Below, in pieces: positions 40,761-48,841 of a stretch of DNA of 64,000 nt. The notes under the pieces were generated by a model that ran no database searches, was not told the DNA's origin, and saw only the letters and a list, made by a program, of their open reading frames with translations. The DNA comes from Bacillota bacterium (GTDB lineage Bacteria > Bacillota > Clostridia > Oscillospirales > Ruminococcaceae): contig JAEZYS010000003.1 of the NCBI GenBank assembly GCA_023418925.1, positions 318,551 through 382,550 on the forward strand. The letters run 5' to 3'. The translations under genes and the position numbers were made by a program. Each line of letters begins with the position of its first letter. Position 1 is the stretch's first letter.

Positions 40761-41900
40761 TTAATCTGCATCATAGAATACACGGTATTTCTTTTCGGAA
40801 TGTGAGTATGTACTCATTACAATTCCTATACCTATAAACATACTAAGCATTGCCGTTCCGCCCTGACTTACAAACGGCAGGGGAATACCGATAACAGGTG
40901 TTACTACTATAACCATACCAATATTAAGGATACAATGTATGAAGATTATTGCGGCAAATCCTACACATATATATTTGCCTGTTCCATCCTTTGCAACTCT
41001 GCTGTCTGAAATAATTCTCATACAGATAAATGCGAGAGCGGCAATAAGTAGAATACATCCAAAAAAGCCGAAACATTGACCTACATATGTGAAAATGAAA
41101 TCTGTCTGGACTTCAGGCACAAAGGCATAAGAATCAGCAAAAAGCCCTTTGCCGAACATTTCTCCCGAACCAAGAGCAATCTTGCCAAGACGCTGCTGAT
41201 AGCCATACCCCAGAGGGTCAAGGTCTTCATTTATTACAACAAGAAATCGCATTTTCTGATGATTTAAAAGAACATATTTCCACAAAATGAATATGCCGAT
41301 TGGAGCAGCTACAATGCATGGAACGATATACTTCCATGAAAGTCCTGCGGCAAACATCATGCTTATAAAAATTGCAATAAAAACAATCGCTGTTCCGTCA
41401 TCTCCTTGCGCTGCGACAAGCAGAATCGGTACTGCTCCATGCAGGCACAGCAGCAATACATTCACTATGTTGTTTATTTTGTCACCGACTTTGTTAAGAT
41501 GGACGGCAAAGGACATGATAAAAACTATTTTCAGCACTTCAGATGGCTGGAATGTTGTTATTCCAAGATCAATCCATGCCTTGTCATCCGTTCCTTCAAC
41601 CTGGATTCCAAGTGGTGTAAACGTCAGGAGCACAAGCCCTATTCCTAAGGGAACATAAAGAAACCATAATTTCGTAAACTTTCGGTAGTCAAGTGCTGAT
41701 ATAAGAAGTGCCATACCAGCACCAAGGCATAAGGCAATAAACTGAACTTTATACATGCTGTCAGTCTTGGAGGTTATTTCATTCTTAACAATTGAATACA
41801 TTAAAACAACTGAAAAAAATGATACTCCGCAGACGGCAATAAATAAAACCTTATCCAGCTTTTTAAAATATTGAAATATTATCTTAAATACTGTATTCAC
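40761..41900 (-). CDS. rodA: Rod shape-determining glycosyltransferase RodA (SEDS family)
   Basis: 379 aa, about ten membrane segments. SEDS signatures are FQPSEVLKIVFI, GDDGTAIVF, KIALGSGEMFGKG, EVQTDFIF and the C-terminal PVIGIPLPFVSQGG. RodA polymerises lipid II into glycan strands of the lateral wall together with a class B PBP, absent from this window. GTG at 41900 has GGAG 6 nt upstream; ATG 41912 abuts its SD. Its SD lies at the 3' end of intercistronic element copy G, and a promoter (TTGAAT, 17 bp, TATAAT) lies at 42055-42083. Confidence 0.92.
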   Translation of the reverse strand: MNTVFKIIFQYFKKLDKVLFIAVCGVSFFSVVLMYSIVKNEITSKTDSMYKVQFIALCLGAGMALLISALDYRKFTKLWFLYVPLGIGLVLLTFTPLGIQVEGTDDKAWIDLGITTFQPSEVLKIVFIMSFAVHLNKVGDKINNIVNVLLLCLHGAVPILLVAAQGDDGTAIVFIAIFISMMFAAGLSWKYIVPCIVAAPIGIFILWKYVLLNHQKMRFLVVINEDLDPLGYGYQQRLGKIALGSGEMFGKGLFADSYAFVPEVQTDFIFTYVGQCFGFFGCILLIAALAFICMRIISDSRVAKDGTGKYICVGFAAIIFIHCILNIGMVIVVTPVIGIPLPFVSQGGTAMLSMFIGIGIVMSTYSHSEKKYRVFYDAD

Positions 41901-42001
41901 ATTAATCTCCATTCCATTTGCTACAAGTTCCAGCTTTGCGAAAGAAAACTTCTGACAGCATAGTTCTTAATTGGAACAAATAGCACTTAAAAAATTTCCA
42001 C
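41901..42001 (-). repeat. Intercistronic hairpin element, copy G (before rodA)
   Basis: The only reverse-strand copy. It begins CGTGGAAATTTTTT (first stem eroded), preceded by AGAGG, continues GTGCTATTTGTTCC that pairs with GGAACTTGTAGC, and ends AAATGGAATGGAGATTA before the GTG start of rodA. Here it is a 5' leader directly behind a promoter rather than between two genes. Confidence 0.65.
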
Positions 42002-42054
42002 GTTAACCTCTAAAAAGACTTAATTTTCTGCAATACTACATAGAAATTTATTTA

Positions 42055-42083
42055 ATTATACAACATTTTTCTATAAAATTCAA
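42055..42083 (-). promoter_or_regulatory. Sigma-A promoter of rodA
   Basis: Reverse strand TTGAAT, 17-bp spacer, TATAAT; the leader is about 145 nt. Confidence 0.7.
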
Positions 42084-42250
42084 TAGCAAAACACTAGCAT
42101 AATAATAAATCTCATGATATAATAGAATAAACTTTTATTATGTATAGTTTTACATACCTTAAACAGCAGTATGGCATAAACGATATATGTGTCCTGCATT
42201 TGCTGTGAAGGGCAATATTTACAATATATCTTTTTATAGGGGGCAAAAAA
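42084..42250 (+). promoter_or_regulatory. fhs upstream region
   Basis: A -10 box TATAAT (about 42118-42123) with a poor -35, then a leader of about 120 nt with a TATGTA...TACATA type hairpin. I see no THF riboswitch. SD AGGGGGC precedes the fhs ATG. Confidence 0.4.
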
Positions 42251-43921
42251 ATGTTATCTGATATTGAAATTGCACAGCATGCTAAAATGCTCAAAATTAC
42301 TGAAATTGCTGCAAATCTTGGTGTTGATCAGGATGATATTGAGCCATACGGTCACTACAAGGCAAAGCTTTCAGAAACTTTGTTTAAAAAAACTGCTAAT
42401 AAACCTGACGGTAAACTTATTCTTGTTACAGCAATAAACCCTACTCCTGCTGGTGAGGGTAAGACTACGATTTCTGTTGGTCTTGCTGAAGCTATGGCTA
42501 AGATTAATAAGAATGCTGTTCTTGCATTAAGGGAGCCTTCTCTCGGACCTGTTTTCGGAATCAAGGGCGGTGCAGCAGGCGGCGGATATGCTCAGGTTGT
42601 TCCAATGGAGGATATCAACCTTCACTTTACAGGTGATATGCATGCTATTACTGCTGCTAACAATCTTCTTTGTGCTTTGCTGGACAACCATATGCAGCAG
42701 GGCAATGAGCTTAATATTGACCAGAGAAGAATCATGATAGACAGATGCATGGATATGAATGACCGTGCGTTAAGAAACTGCGTTATCGGAATGGGCGGAA
42801 AGGTAAACGGTATTCCAAGACAGGACAGCTTCAGAATTACTGTTGCTTCCGAAGTTATGGCTATACTTTGCCTTGCACTTGACCTTGCAGACCTTAAAAA
42901 GCGTCTTGGAAATATATTTGTTGCATATACATATGATGGTAAGCCTGTTTATGCAAGAGATCTCGGTGCTGACGGTGCTATGACTGCTCTTCTTAAAGAT
43001 GCACTCAAGCCTAACCTTGTTCAGACACTAGAAAACACACCTGCTATCATGCACGGCGGACCTTTTGCCAATATTGCTCATGGATGTAACTCTGTTAGAG
43101 CTACTAAGCTTGCTCTCAAGCTTGGGGATTACTGCATTACAGAGGCAGGCTTCGGTTCTGACCTCGGTGCAGAAAAGTTCTTTGACATCAAATGCAGATT
43201 TGCAGGAATAAAGCCTTCATGCGTTGTTCTTGTTGCTACTATAAGAGCGCTTAAATACAATGGCGGAGTACCTAAGGCTGAACTTGTCAACGAAAATGTT
43301 GAAGCACTTGAAAAGGGTATTGTAAACCTTAGGACACATATTGAAAACATGAGAAAATTCGGTGTACCTGTTGTTGTTGCAATAAATAGATTTCACACAG
43401 ATACAGAAGCTGAAATTGCAGTTATCGAAAGAGTATGCAATGAAATGGGTGCCGCTGTTTCACTTGCTGAAATATTTGCAAAGGGCGGAGCAGGAGGAAC
43501 TGATCTTGCTCAGAAGGTTTGCGACACTATTGAAAAGAATGAATCCAACTTCAAAACCTTATATGACGAAAAGCTTCCTATAAAGGAAAAACTCGGCATA
43601 ATTGCAAAGGAAATTTACAGAGCTGACGGTGTTATTTATACAGCACAGGCTGAAAAGGCTCTTGCTGACATAATTGCTCTCGGATATGACAACATACCTG
43701 TCTGCGTTGCTAAGACACAGTATTCTTTGTCTGATGATCCAACTAAGCTTGGTAAGCCTGAAAACTTTGTAATAACTGTAAGAGATGTAAAACTTAGTGC
43801 AGGTGCTGGTTTCGTAGTTGCTTTAACCGGTGATATTATGATAATGCCTGGACTTCCTAAGTCTCCGGCAGCACTCAGAATTGACTGTGATAACAACGGA
43901 TGTATCAGTGGATTGTTCTGA
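42251..43921 (+). CDS. fhs: Formate-tetrahydrofolate ligase
   Basis: 556 aa. ATP-dependent ligation of formate to tetrahydrofolate gives 10-formyl-THF for purine and C1 metabolism. Visible signatures are the P-loop-like PTPAGEGKTTISVGL, EPSLGPVFGIKGGAAGGGYAQVVPMEDINLHFTGD, and ITEAGFGSDLGAEKFFDIKCR. The length is standard. Monocistronic by spacing; the diguanylate cyclase gene follows after 111 bp without a clear terminator. Confidence 0.96.
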   Translation: MLSDIEIAQHAKMLKITEIAANLGVDQDDIEPYGHYKAKLSETLFKKTANKPDGKLILVTAINPTPAGEGKTTISVGLAEAMAKINKNAVLALREPSLGPVFGIKGGAAGGGYAQVVPMEDINLHFTGDMHAITAANNLLCALLDNHMQQGNELNIDQRRIMIDRCMDMNDRALRNCVIGMGGKVNGIPRQDSFRITVASEVMAILCLALDLADLKKRLGNIFVAYTYDGKPVYARDLGADGAMTALLKDALKPNLVQTLENTPAIMHGGPFANIAHGCNSVRATKLALKLGDYCITEAGFGSDLGAEKFFDIKCRFAGIKPSCVVLVATIRALKYNGGVPKAELVNENVEALEKGIVNLRTHIENMRKFGVPVVVAINRFHTDTEAEIAVIERVCNEMGAAVSLAEIFAKGGAGGTDLAQKVCDTIEKNESNFKTLYDEKLPIKEKLGIIAKEIYRADGVIYTAQAEKALADIIALGYDNIPVCVAKTQYSLSDDPTKLGKPENFVITVRDVKLSAGAGFVVALTGDIMIMPGLPKSPAALRIDCDNNGCISGLF

Positions 43922-44032
43922 TATATAATTTGTATAACTATTAGACAGTTAAACTGCTTTTACATATAATAATAGTAAATATCTGCATATTTTTATGATA
44001 GGACAGATAGAGCAGAAAGGGGTGACACTAAT

Positions 44033-44665
44033 TTGTTAAAGTTTGATTTTAACCAGGATGAATTAAAAATAATTAATAATGAAATTGACTATAATAAACT
44101 TCAGGATAATGAGCTGCAATCCTATATCTTTATTCAGAAGGATCTGATTGCAAAGCTTATGGACCTTGCTGCAAGGGACTCACTGACTGAACTTTATAAC
44201 AATATTTCTGTTAAGAACTTAGTTGAAGAACTGCTTAGAATCAGTCCGGATTCAGTGCATTATTTTCTTTTTATTGATATTGACAACTTCAAATATATAA
44301 ATGATAATTTTGGCCATATGTTCGGGGATTCTGTTCTGTTTGATTTTGCAAAACAGCTTACAGTGATATGTAAGGATACTGACAGCATTATCGGCAGAAT
44401 CGGTGGAGATGAATTTGTGGTTATGCTAAAGAACTCTGACGATGAGCAAGTTAAATCGGTTGCCTTGAAAATCTGCAATGCTTTTGATGAAATATGCAGC
44501 GGTAATCTTTGCGCAGCAGTGTCATGCAGCGTCGGGATAAGTAAATATCCTGATGATTCAGTAAGCTATACTGTTCTCAAGGAATATGCAGATAAGGCTT
44601 TGTACAGGTCAAAAAAAGGCGGAAAGAACTGTTATTCCATGTTTGACAAGGAAAAAGATTTGTAA
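44033..44665 (+). CDS. GGDEF-domain diguanylate cyclase
   Basis: 210 aa. A short N-terminal helical region (about 50 residues, possibly coiled coil) is followed by a full GGDEF domain: DSLTELYN, DIDNFKYINDNFGHMFGD and the active-site RIGGDEFV, then YADKALYRSKKGGKN. The intact motif predicts c-di-GMP synthesis. No sensory domain or membrane segment is seen, so input may come through the N-terminal helix. TTG start with AAAGGGGTG. Likely cytoplasmic. Confidence 0.9.
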   Translation: MLKFDFNQDELKIINNEIDYNKLQDNELQSYIFIQKDLIAKLMDLAARDSLTELYNNISVKNLVEELLRISPDSVHYFLFIDIDNFKYINDNFGHMFGDSVLFDFAKQLTVICKDTDSIIGRIGGDEFVVMLKNSDDEQVKSVALKICNAFDEICSGNLCAAVSCSVGISKYPDDSVSYTVLKEYADKALYRSKKGGKNCYSMFDKEKDL

Positions 44666-44678
44666 AAATAGAGGGGTA

Positions 44679-44764
44679 AGTTTGAAAGGTTTATCTTTCA
44701 AACTCTGAGTTTTGTGCTTTTCAAACTGCCGTTCGAAATTTAGCTGAGCAAAAATGCACAAAAC
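44679..44764 (+). other. Two-stem structure between GGDEF gene and cdd
   Basis: AGTTTGAAAG/CTTTCAAACT hairpin (44679-44704) followed by GTTTTGTGC/GCACAAAAC (44709-44717 with 44756-44764). The order, stem 1 then an enclosing stem 2 just before an SD, copies the architecture of the GTGAAAA elements with different sequence. Confidence 0.45.
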
Positions 44765-44770
44765 ATCAAA

Positions 44771-44812
44771 GAGGGGAGGCATGCTTCCTACGGAAGCATG
44801 GTCATAAGTATG
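44771..44812 (+). promoter_or_regulatory. SD separated from the cdd start codon by a hairpin
   Basis: SD GAGGGGAGG (44771-44779), perfect hairpin CATGCTTCC-TAC-GGAAGCATG (44780-44800), then GTCATAAGT and the ATG at 44810. An ATG inside the 5' arm (44781) would open a mini-ORF of eight codons ending TAA two bases before the cdd ATG. The layout is shared with ktrB (60863-60904). Confidence 0.6.
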
Positions 44813-45193
44813 TATACAGATAAGCAGCTTATTGATTTAGCAAAAAAACAGCTTGAATTTTCATATGCACCCTATTCAAAGTTTCATGTAGGAGCAGCAC
44901 TTCTTACTGAAAGCGGAAAGGTATATTCAGGCTGCAATATTGAAAATGCTTCTTATGGAGCTTGCAACTGCGCAGAAAGAACGGCTGTGTTTAAGGCTGT
45001 TTCGGAGGGAGAAAAAAGCTTTCTGAAAATTGCTATTGTCAGCAGTGCGGGAGGGCTTACTTATCCTTGCGGAATATGCAGGCAGGTGCTTGCTGAATTT
45101 GCTCCTGAAATTCAAGTTATTCTTGAAGATACTGACGGGAGTATAAAAACTTTCGGGCTGGATGAACTTCTTCCTTATACTTTCAGGCTGTAA
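44810..45193 (+). CDS. cdd: Cytidine deaminase
   Basis: 127 aa. Zinc motifs CNCAERTAVF (Cys ligand and catalytic Glu) and PCGICRQVL (two Cys) define the tetrameric CDA family that turns cytidine into uridine. The N-terminus YTDKQLIDLAKKQLEFSYAPYSKFHVGAAL is standard. ATG 44810 is chosen; ATG 44798 (three codons earlier) lies in the 3' arm of a hairpin. The SD is about 30 nt upstream behind that hairpin. A terminator follows. Confidence 0.93.
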   Translation: MYTDKQLIDLAKKQLEFSYAPYSKFHVGAALLTESGKVYSGCNIENASYGACNCAERTAVFKAVSEGEKSFLKIAIVSSAGGLTYPCGICRQVLAEFAPEIQVILEDTDGSIKTFGLDELLPYTFRL

Positions 45194-45213
45194 TTTTAAC
45201 ATTACAATATAGG

Positions 45214-45242
45214 CGTGATACGGTTATTTTGACTGTGTCACG
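45214..45242 (+). terminator. Terminator of cdd
   Basis: CGTGATAC / GTGTCACG stem (one wobble) followed by TTTTTT. Confidence 0.75.
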
Positions 45243-45259
45243 TTTTTTACTTTATTCTG

Positions 45260-45288
45260 TTGCGTGATTATAATTTATATGATATAAT
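45260..45288 (+). promoter_or_regulatory. Promoter of the ruv operon
   Basis: TTGCGT, 17-bp spacer, TATAAT, 27 bp upstream of ruvC. No LexA-type operator is recognisable near it. Confidence 0.65.
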
Positions 45289-45315
45289 AAATTATTAATG
45301 TAAAGTGGGGGCGAT

Positions 45316-45825
45316 ATGCTTTTGCGTATATTAGGCATAGATCCGGGATATGCAATTGTAGGATTCGGAGTTCTTGATTATGATGGATACAAATTTGGTC
45401 CTGTTGAATTCGGAGCCGTTACCACTGAAGCCAAAACCGATTTCAATATTAGACTAAAAACTATATATGATGATCTTACATATGTTGTTGAGAAATTTCA
45501 TCCCGAAGCAATGGCTATTGAAAAGTTGTTTTTTAACACAAACCAGAAAACAGGTATTGACGTTGCGCAGGCAAGAGGAGTAATATTGCTTGCGGCTGTA
45601 AATGCAGGTGTACCGATTTATGAATATACACCTTTGCAGGTTAAGCAGTCTGTTGTTGGTTATGGCCGTGCTGAAAAGGCACAGGTTATGGAGATGACAA
45701 AGAGAATTCTCGGCCTTGCAGCTGTTCCGAAGCCTGATGATACTGCCGACGCACTTGCTATTGCTATCTGTCATGGACATTCATGCAGAGGACTAAATAA
45801 GTATGAAAACAGGAGGAATCTGTAA
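45316..45825 (+). CDS. ruvC: Holliday junction resolvase RuvC
   Basis: 169 aa. RNase-H-like fold with catalytic acidic residues in GIDPGYAIVGFG, AIEKLFF and PKPDDTADALAIA. It cuts Holliday junctions moved by RuvAB. First gene of ruvC-ruvA-X-ruvB; its stop TAA shares a base with the ruvA ATG. SD GGGGGC. Confidence 0.95.
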   Translation: MLLRILGIDPGYAIVGFGVLDYDGYKFGPVEFGAVTTEAKTDFNIRLKTIYDDLTYVVEKFHPEAMAIEKLFFNTNQKTGIDVAQARGVILLAAVNAGVPIYEYTPLQVKQSVVGYGRAEKAQVMEMTKRILGLAAVPKPDDTADALAIAICHGHSCRGLNKYENRRNL

Positions 45826-46433
45826 TGATATACAGTGTAAGAGGAAAACTGATTCACATTGACACAGAGCTTGCTGTTGTTGAATGCGGTGGTGTCGGTT
45901 ATGCATGCAGAACAACTTATTCTACACTTTCTAAAATCGGAAAGGTCGGAACAGAGATTACCTTGAGAACATATATGCATGTCAGGGAGGATAATATTGA
46001 GTTGTTTGGGTTTGCTACCGAACAGGAGCTTAACTGCTTTAAAATGCTTATTTCTGTTTCAGGTGTAGGTCCTAAGGTAGGACTTGCAATTCTTTCAGAT
46101 ACTACTCCCGAAAAGTTTGCACTAACCGTTGCTACCGGTGATTATAAATTATTAACCAAAACAAAGGGTGTTGGTCCTAAAGTTGCCCAGAGAGTTGTTC
46201 TTGAACTCAAAGACAAGATTGCAAAGGATCAGCTTGTTTCGGGTGTGGGAAATACTTCTGACTTTATACCTGCCGGAAATGCAGGCAATGCAGTTTCAGA
46301 GGCTATATCTGCTCTTGTTGTTCTTGGATATTCACAAGGTGAAGCAGCCTCAACAATTTCTAAGCTTGATCCTACTTTGTCGGTTGAGAAAATGATAAAG
46401 GCCGCACTTAAAAATCTGGCAATGAATTTCTAG
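45825..46433 (+). CDS. ruvA: Holliday junction branch migration protein RuvA
   Basis: 202 aa. N-terminal OB fold (MIYSVRGKLIHI ... YMHVREDNIELFGFA), tandem helix-hairpin-helix motifs (VSGVGPKVGLAIL, TKGVGPKVAQRVVLELKDK) and a C-terminal domain III (ALVVLGYSQGEAASTISKL) that contacts RuvB. Standard length. The start overlaps the ruvC stop. Confidence 0.95.
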   Translation: MIYSVRGKLIHIDTELAVVECGGVGYACRTTYSTLSKIGKVGTEITLRTYMHVREDNIELFGFATEQELNCFKMLISVSGVGPKVGLAILSDTTPEKFALTVATGDYKLLTKTKGVGPKVAQRVVLELKDKIAKDQLVSGVGNTSDFIPAGNAGNAVSEAISALVVLGYSQGEAASTISKLDPTLSVEKMIKAALKNLAMNF

Positions 46434-46471
46434 TATATTGTAATAATGTTCTAATAAAGGAGTATGGTAGT

Positions 46472-47689
46472 ATGCTCGCTTATCCTAATTACGACAAATC
46501 TGTACTCAGCGTTATATCTTCAATCAAAAACTACTACAGAACTTCTTATGCTTATCCGACCTCTGAGATACTTGACAAGGAACTTTCAAAGAGGTATAAA
46601 AATATAGTTCTTATTAACCTTGACGGGCTTGGAACAAATCTACTTGAGGACAGTGTTCCGAAAAGCGATTTTTTGCGAAAAAATTTCAAGCTGTCAGTTT
46701 CATCTGTTTACCCGTCAAGTCCGACAGCGTCGCTGGTCAGTCTTGTTTCGGGACTTTCTCCGAATGAACATGGCTGGCTAGGTTCATCACTGTACCTTAA
46801 AGAGTACAGCAGGATGATTGATATTGTGCTAAACAGTGATGCATATACAAGGCAATCTGTTTCCAATATCAGAGTCGGAGATTATGTAATGCCGTATGAA
46901 TCAGTGTTTGAGGACCTTACGCATTTTGCTGCAGGTAATGTTCAGCCGTTTGCTGTTTCTGTGGATGGTGCTGGAATTCCTGAAAAAGACTGTCTTCAGA
47001 AGTATGCAGAGGATTTTGATAGGGTATGTGAAATTATTGCCATGATTTCAAGGACAGATCAGAACACTTTTACCTTTGTTCAATGGAATAAAATCATGGA
47101 AACAGCTCAGAAACTTGGCTGTGATTCTGTTCAGGTAAAAGAAAATATAAGCAGTATCAGCAGGCAGATTCATAATTTATGCGGAGAAATTGAAGATACT
47201 CTTATAATAGTTTCTTCCGGACATGGAATGACTGATATTTCTGAGGAGATACTTATTAATAATATGCATGACATAATGGAATGTCTGATAATTCCTCCTT
47301 TTGTTGAGGATAGGGCAATCAGTTTTTTTGTTAAGTCAGACAGACGTACAGATTTTGAGAGACTTTTCAATTCCGAATTCAGCGGAGAATTTCTGCTTAT
47401 TTCCAGAAATGATTTCTTATCTAAGGGGATTCTGGGCGCAGGTAATACTCATGTCAAGACAAGTGATTTCATCGGGGATTATTTTGCTTGTGCAATTTCC
47501 GATGTTTCAATAAAATACAGAAGTCCTATTGAAAAGCCGAAAGCTGCATTCAAGGCAGGGTTTGGCGGACTGACTGAAAATGAGATGTTTGTTCCCGTTA
47601 TATTTGCAAGCACTGCAAAAAAGAAAAAGCCGGTATTGAAAATATCTGAGTTATTTTCTTCAGGTAATTTAGAAGCACTTATAAAATAA
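46472..47689 (+). CDS. Alkaline-phosphatase-superfamily protein with lost metal ligands
   Basis: 405 aa. It resembles the NPP/phosphodiesterase branch: LINLDGLGTNLL (first Asp), PSSPTASLVSLVSGLSPNEHG (Thr nucleophile region), FVQWNKIMETAQKLG, IVSSGHGMTD and FGGLTENEMFVPVIFAS. In active relatives the third segment carries Asp and His, the fourth reads ADHG and the last starts HGGL. Here those Asp/His ligands are absent (SGHG instead of ADHG; FGGL instead of HGGL). A non-catalytic role is therefore likely. SD AAAGGAG. It lies inside the ruv operon, 38 bp after ruvA and 39 bp before ruvB. Confidence 0.75.
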   Translation: MLAYPNYDKSVLSVISSIKNYYRTSYAYPTSEILDKELSKRYKNIVLINLDGLGTNLLEDSVPKSDFLRKNFKLSVSSVYPSSPTASLVSLVSGLSPNEHGWLGSSLYLKEYSRMIDIVLNSDAYTRQSVSNIRVGDYVMPYESVFEDLTHFAAGNVQPFAVSVDGAGIPEKDCLQKYAEDFDRVCEIIAMISRTDQNTFTFVQWNKIMETAQKLGCDSVQVKENISSISRQIHNLCGEIEDTLIIVSSGHGMTDISEEILINNMHDIMECLIIPPFVEDRAISFFVKSDRRTDFERLFNSEFSGEFLLISRNDFLSKGILGAGNTHVKTSDFIGDYFACAISDVSIKYRSPIEKPKAAFKAGFGGLTENEMFVPVIFASTAKKKKPVLKISELFSSGNLEALIK

Positions 47690-47728
47690 GCGGTTATTCC
47701 GCTAACGGTTCTGTAAAGGAATGATATT

Positions 47729-48790
47729 TTGTTAGAATCAAGTGAAATGAATTTTGAAAGCAGGATGGTTTCTCCTGAGGTGATTCCAAATGATTCCGAG
47801 GAAATAGATTATACACTGCGTCCGAAAACGCTGTCGGAATATATCGGTCAGGAAAAGGTGAAGGAGAATTTGTCTGTCTTTATTGAGGCGGCAAAAAAGA
47901 GAGGAGAACCTCTCGACCATGTTCTGCTTTATGGGCCTCCGGGTCTTGGAAAGACTACTCTTTCCGCAATTATTGCTCATGAGATGGGTGTAAATATCAG
48001 AATTACTTCCGGTCCTGCTATTGAAAAGCCGGGAGATCTTGCGGCTTTGCTTACAAACCTGTCTGAAAATGACGTTCTTTTTATCGACGAAATACACCGT
48101 CTTTCAAGAGCGATTGAAGAGGTTCTTTATCCTGCACTTGAGGACTACGCACTTGATATAATAATAGGAAAAGGTCCGTCAGCACGTTCACTGCGTATTG
48201 ATTTGCCTAAGTTTACGCTTATAGGTGCTACTACGAGGGCCGGTCAGCTTACATCTCCTTTGCGTGACAGATTTGGAGTTATGATGAGGCTGGAGCTGTA
48301 TACTTTTGAACAGCTTTCTGATATTATCATGCGTTCAGCTGTTATTCTCGGAATTGGCTGTGATAAGGACGGGGCAATGGAGCTTGCGAGAAGGTCAAGA
48401 GGAACTCCTAGAATTGCAAACCGTATGCTTAAAAGAGTAAGAGACTTTGCTGAGGTTATGGGTAACGGTAAAATTACATGTGACATTGCAAAGATTGCAC
48501 TTGACCGACTTGAAATAGATAGTCTTGGACTTGACAGCCTTGACAAGAGAATGCTTGAAATGCTTATCAAGGGTTATTCGGGCGGACCTGTAGGACTTGA
48601 AACACTTGCTTCTGCTATCGGTGAGGAAGCTGTTACACTTGAAGATGTGTGTGAACCGTTCCTTATGCAGCTTGGATTTTTGTCAAGAACTCCGAGAGGA
48701 CGCTGTGCTACAGCACTGGCTTACAGGCATATGGGATACAATGTTCCTGACAACGCAGTTCAGGCAGGGCAGCAGACCCTGTTTGAATAA
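47729..48790 (+). CDS. ruvB: Holliday junction helicase RuvB
   Basis: 353 aa. AAA+ ATPase with Walker A GPPGLGKTT, Walker B LFIDEIHRLS, sensor 1 GATTRAGQLTSPLRDRFG and the winged-helix C-terminus (LMQLGFLSRTPRGR). It drives branch migration with RuvA. TTG start at 47729, AAAGGA 9 nt upstream. Terminal gene of the ruv group; glmM follows after 51 bp. Confidence 0.95.
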   Translation: MLESSEMNFESRMVSPEVIPNDSEEIDYTLRPKTLSEYIGQEKVKENLSVFIEAAKKRGEPLDHVLLYGPPGLGKTTLSAIIAHEMGVNIRITSGPAIEKPGDLAALLTNLSENDVLFIDEIHRLSRAIEEVLYPALEDYALDIIIGKGPSARSLRIDLPKFTLIGATTRAGQLTSPLRDRFGVMMRLELYTFEQLSDIIMRSAVILGIGCDKDGAMELARRSRGTPRIANRMLKRVRDFAEVMGNGKITCDIAKIALDRLEIDSLGLDSLDKRMLEMLIKGYSGGPVGLETLASAIGEEAVTLEDVCEPFLMQLGFLSRTPRGRCATALAYRHMGYNVPDNAVQAGQQTLFE

Positions 48791-48841
48791 TAAGTTTTAA
48801 TTTGTACTTTAATTTCATTTTACATATAAGGAGAATTACTT

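Noticed and set aside
42120..42250. THF riboswitch before fhs
   Set aside because: None of the conserved THF riboswitch core sequences could be seen.
47690..47728. Eighth copy of the intercistronic element before ruvB
   Set aside because: The SD block AAAGGAATGATATT is similar to copy E, but the GTGAAAA hairpin and second stem are absent.
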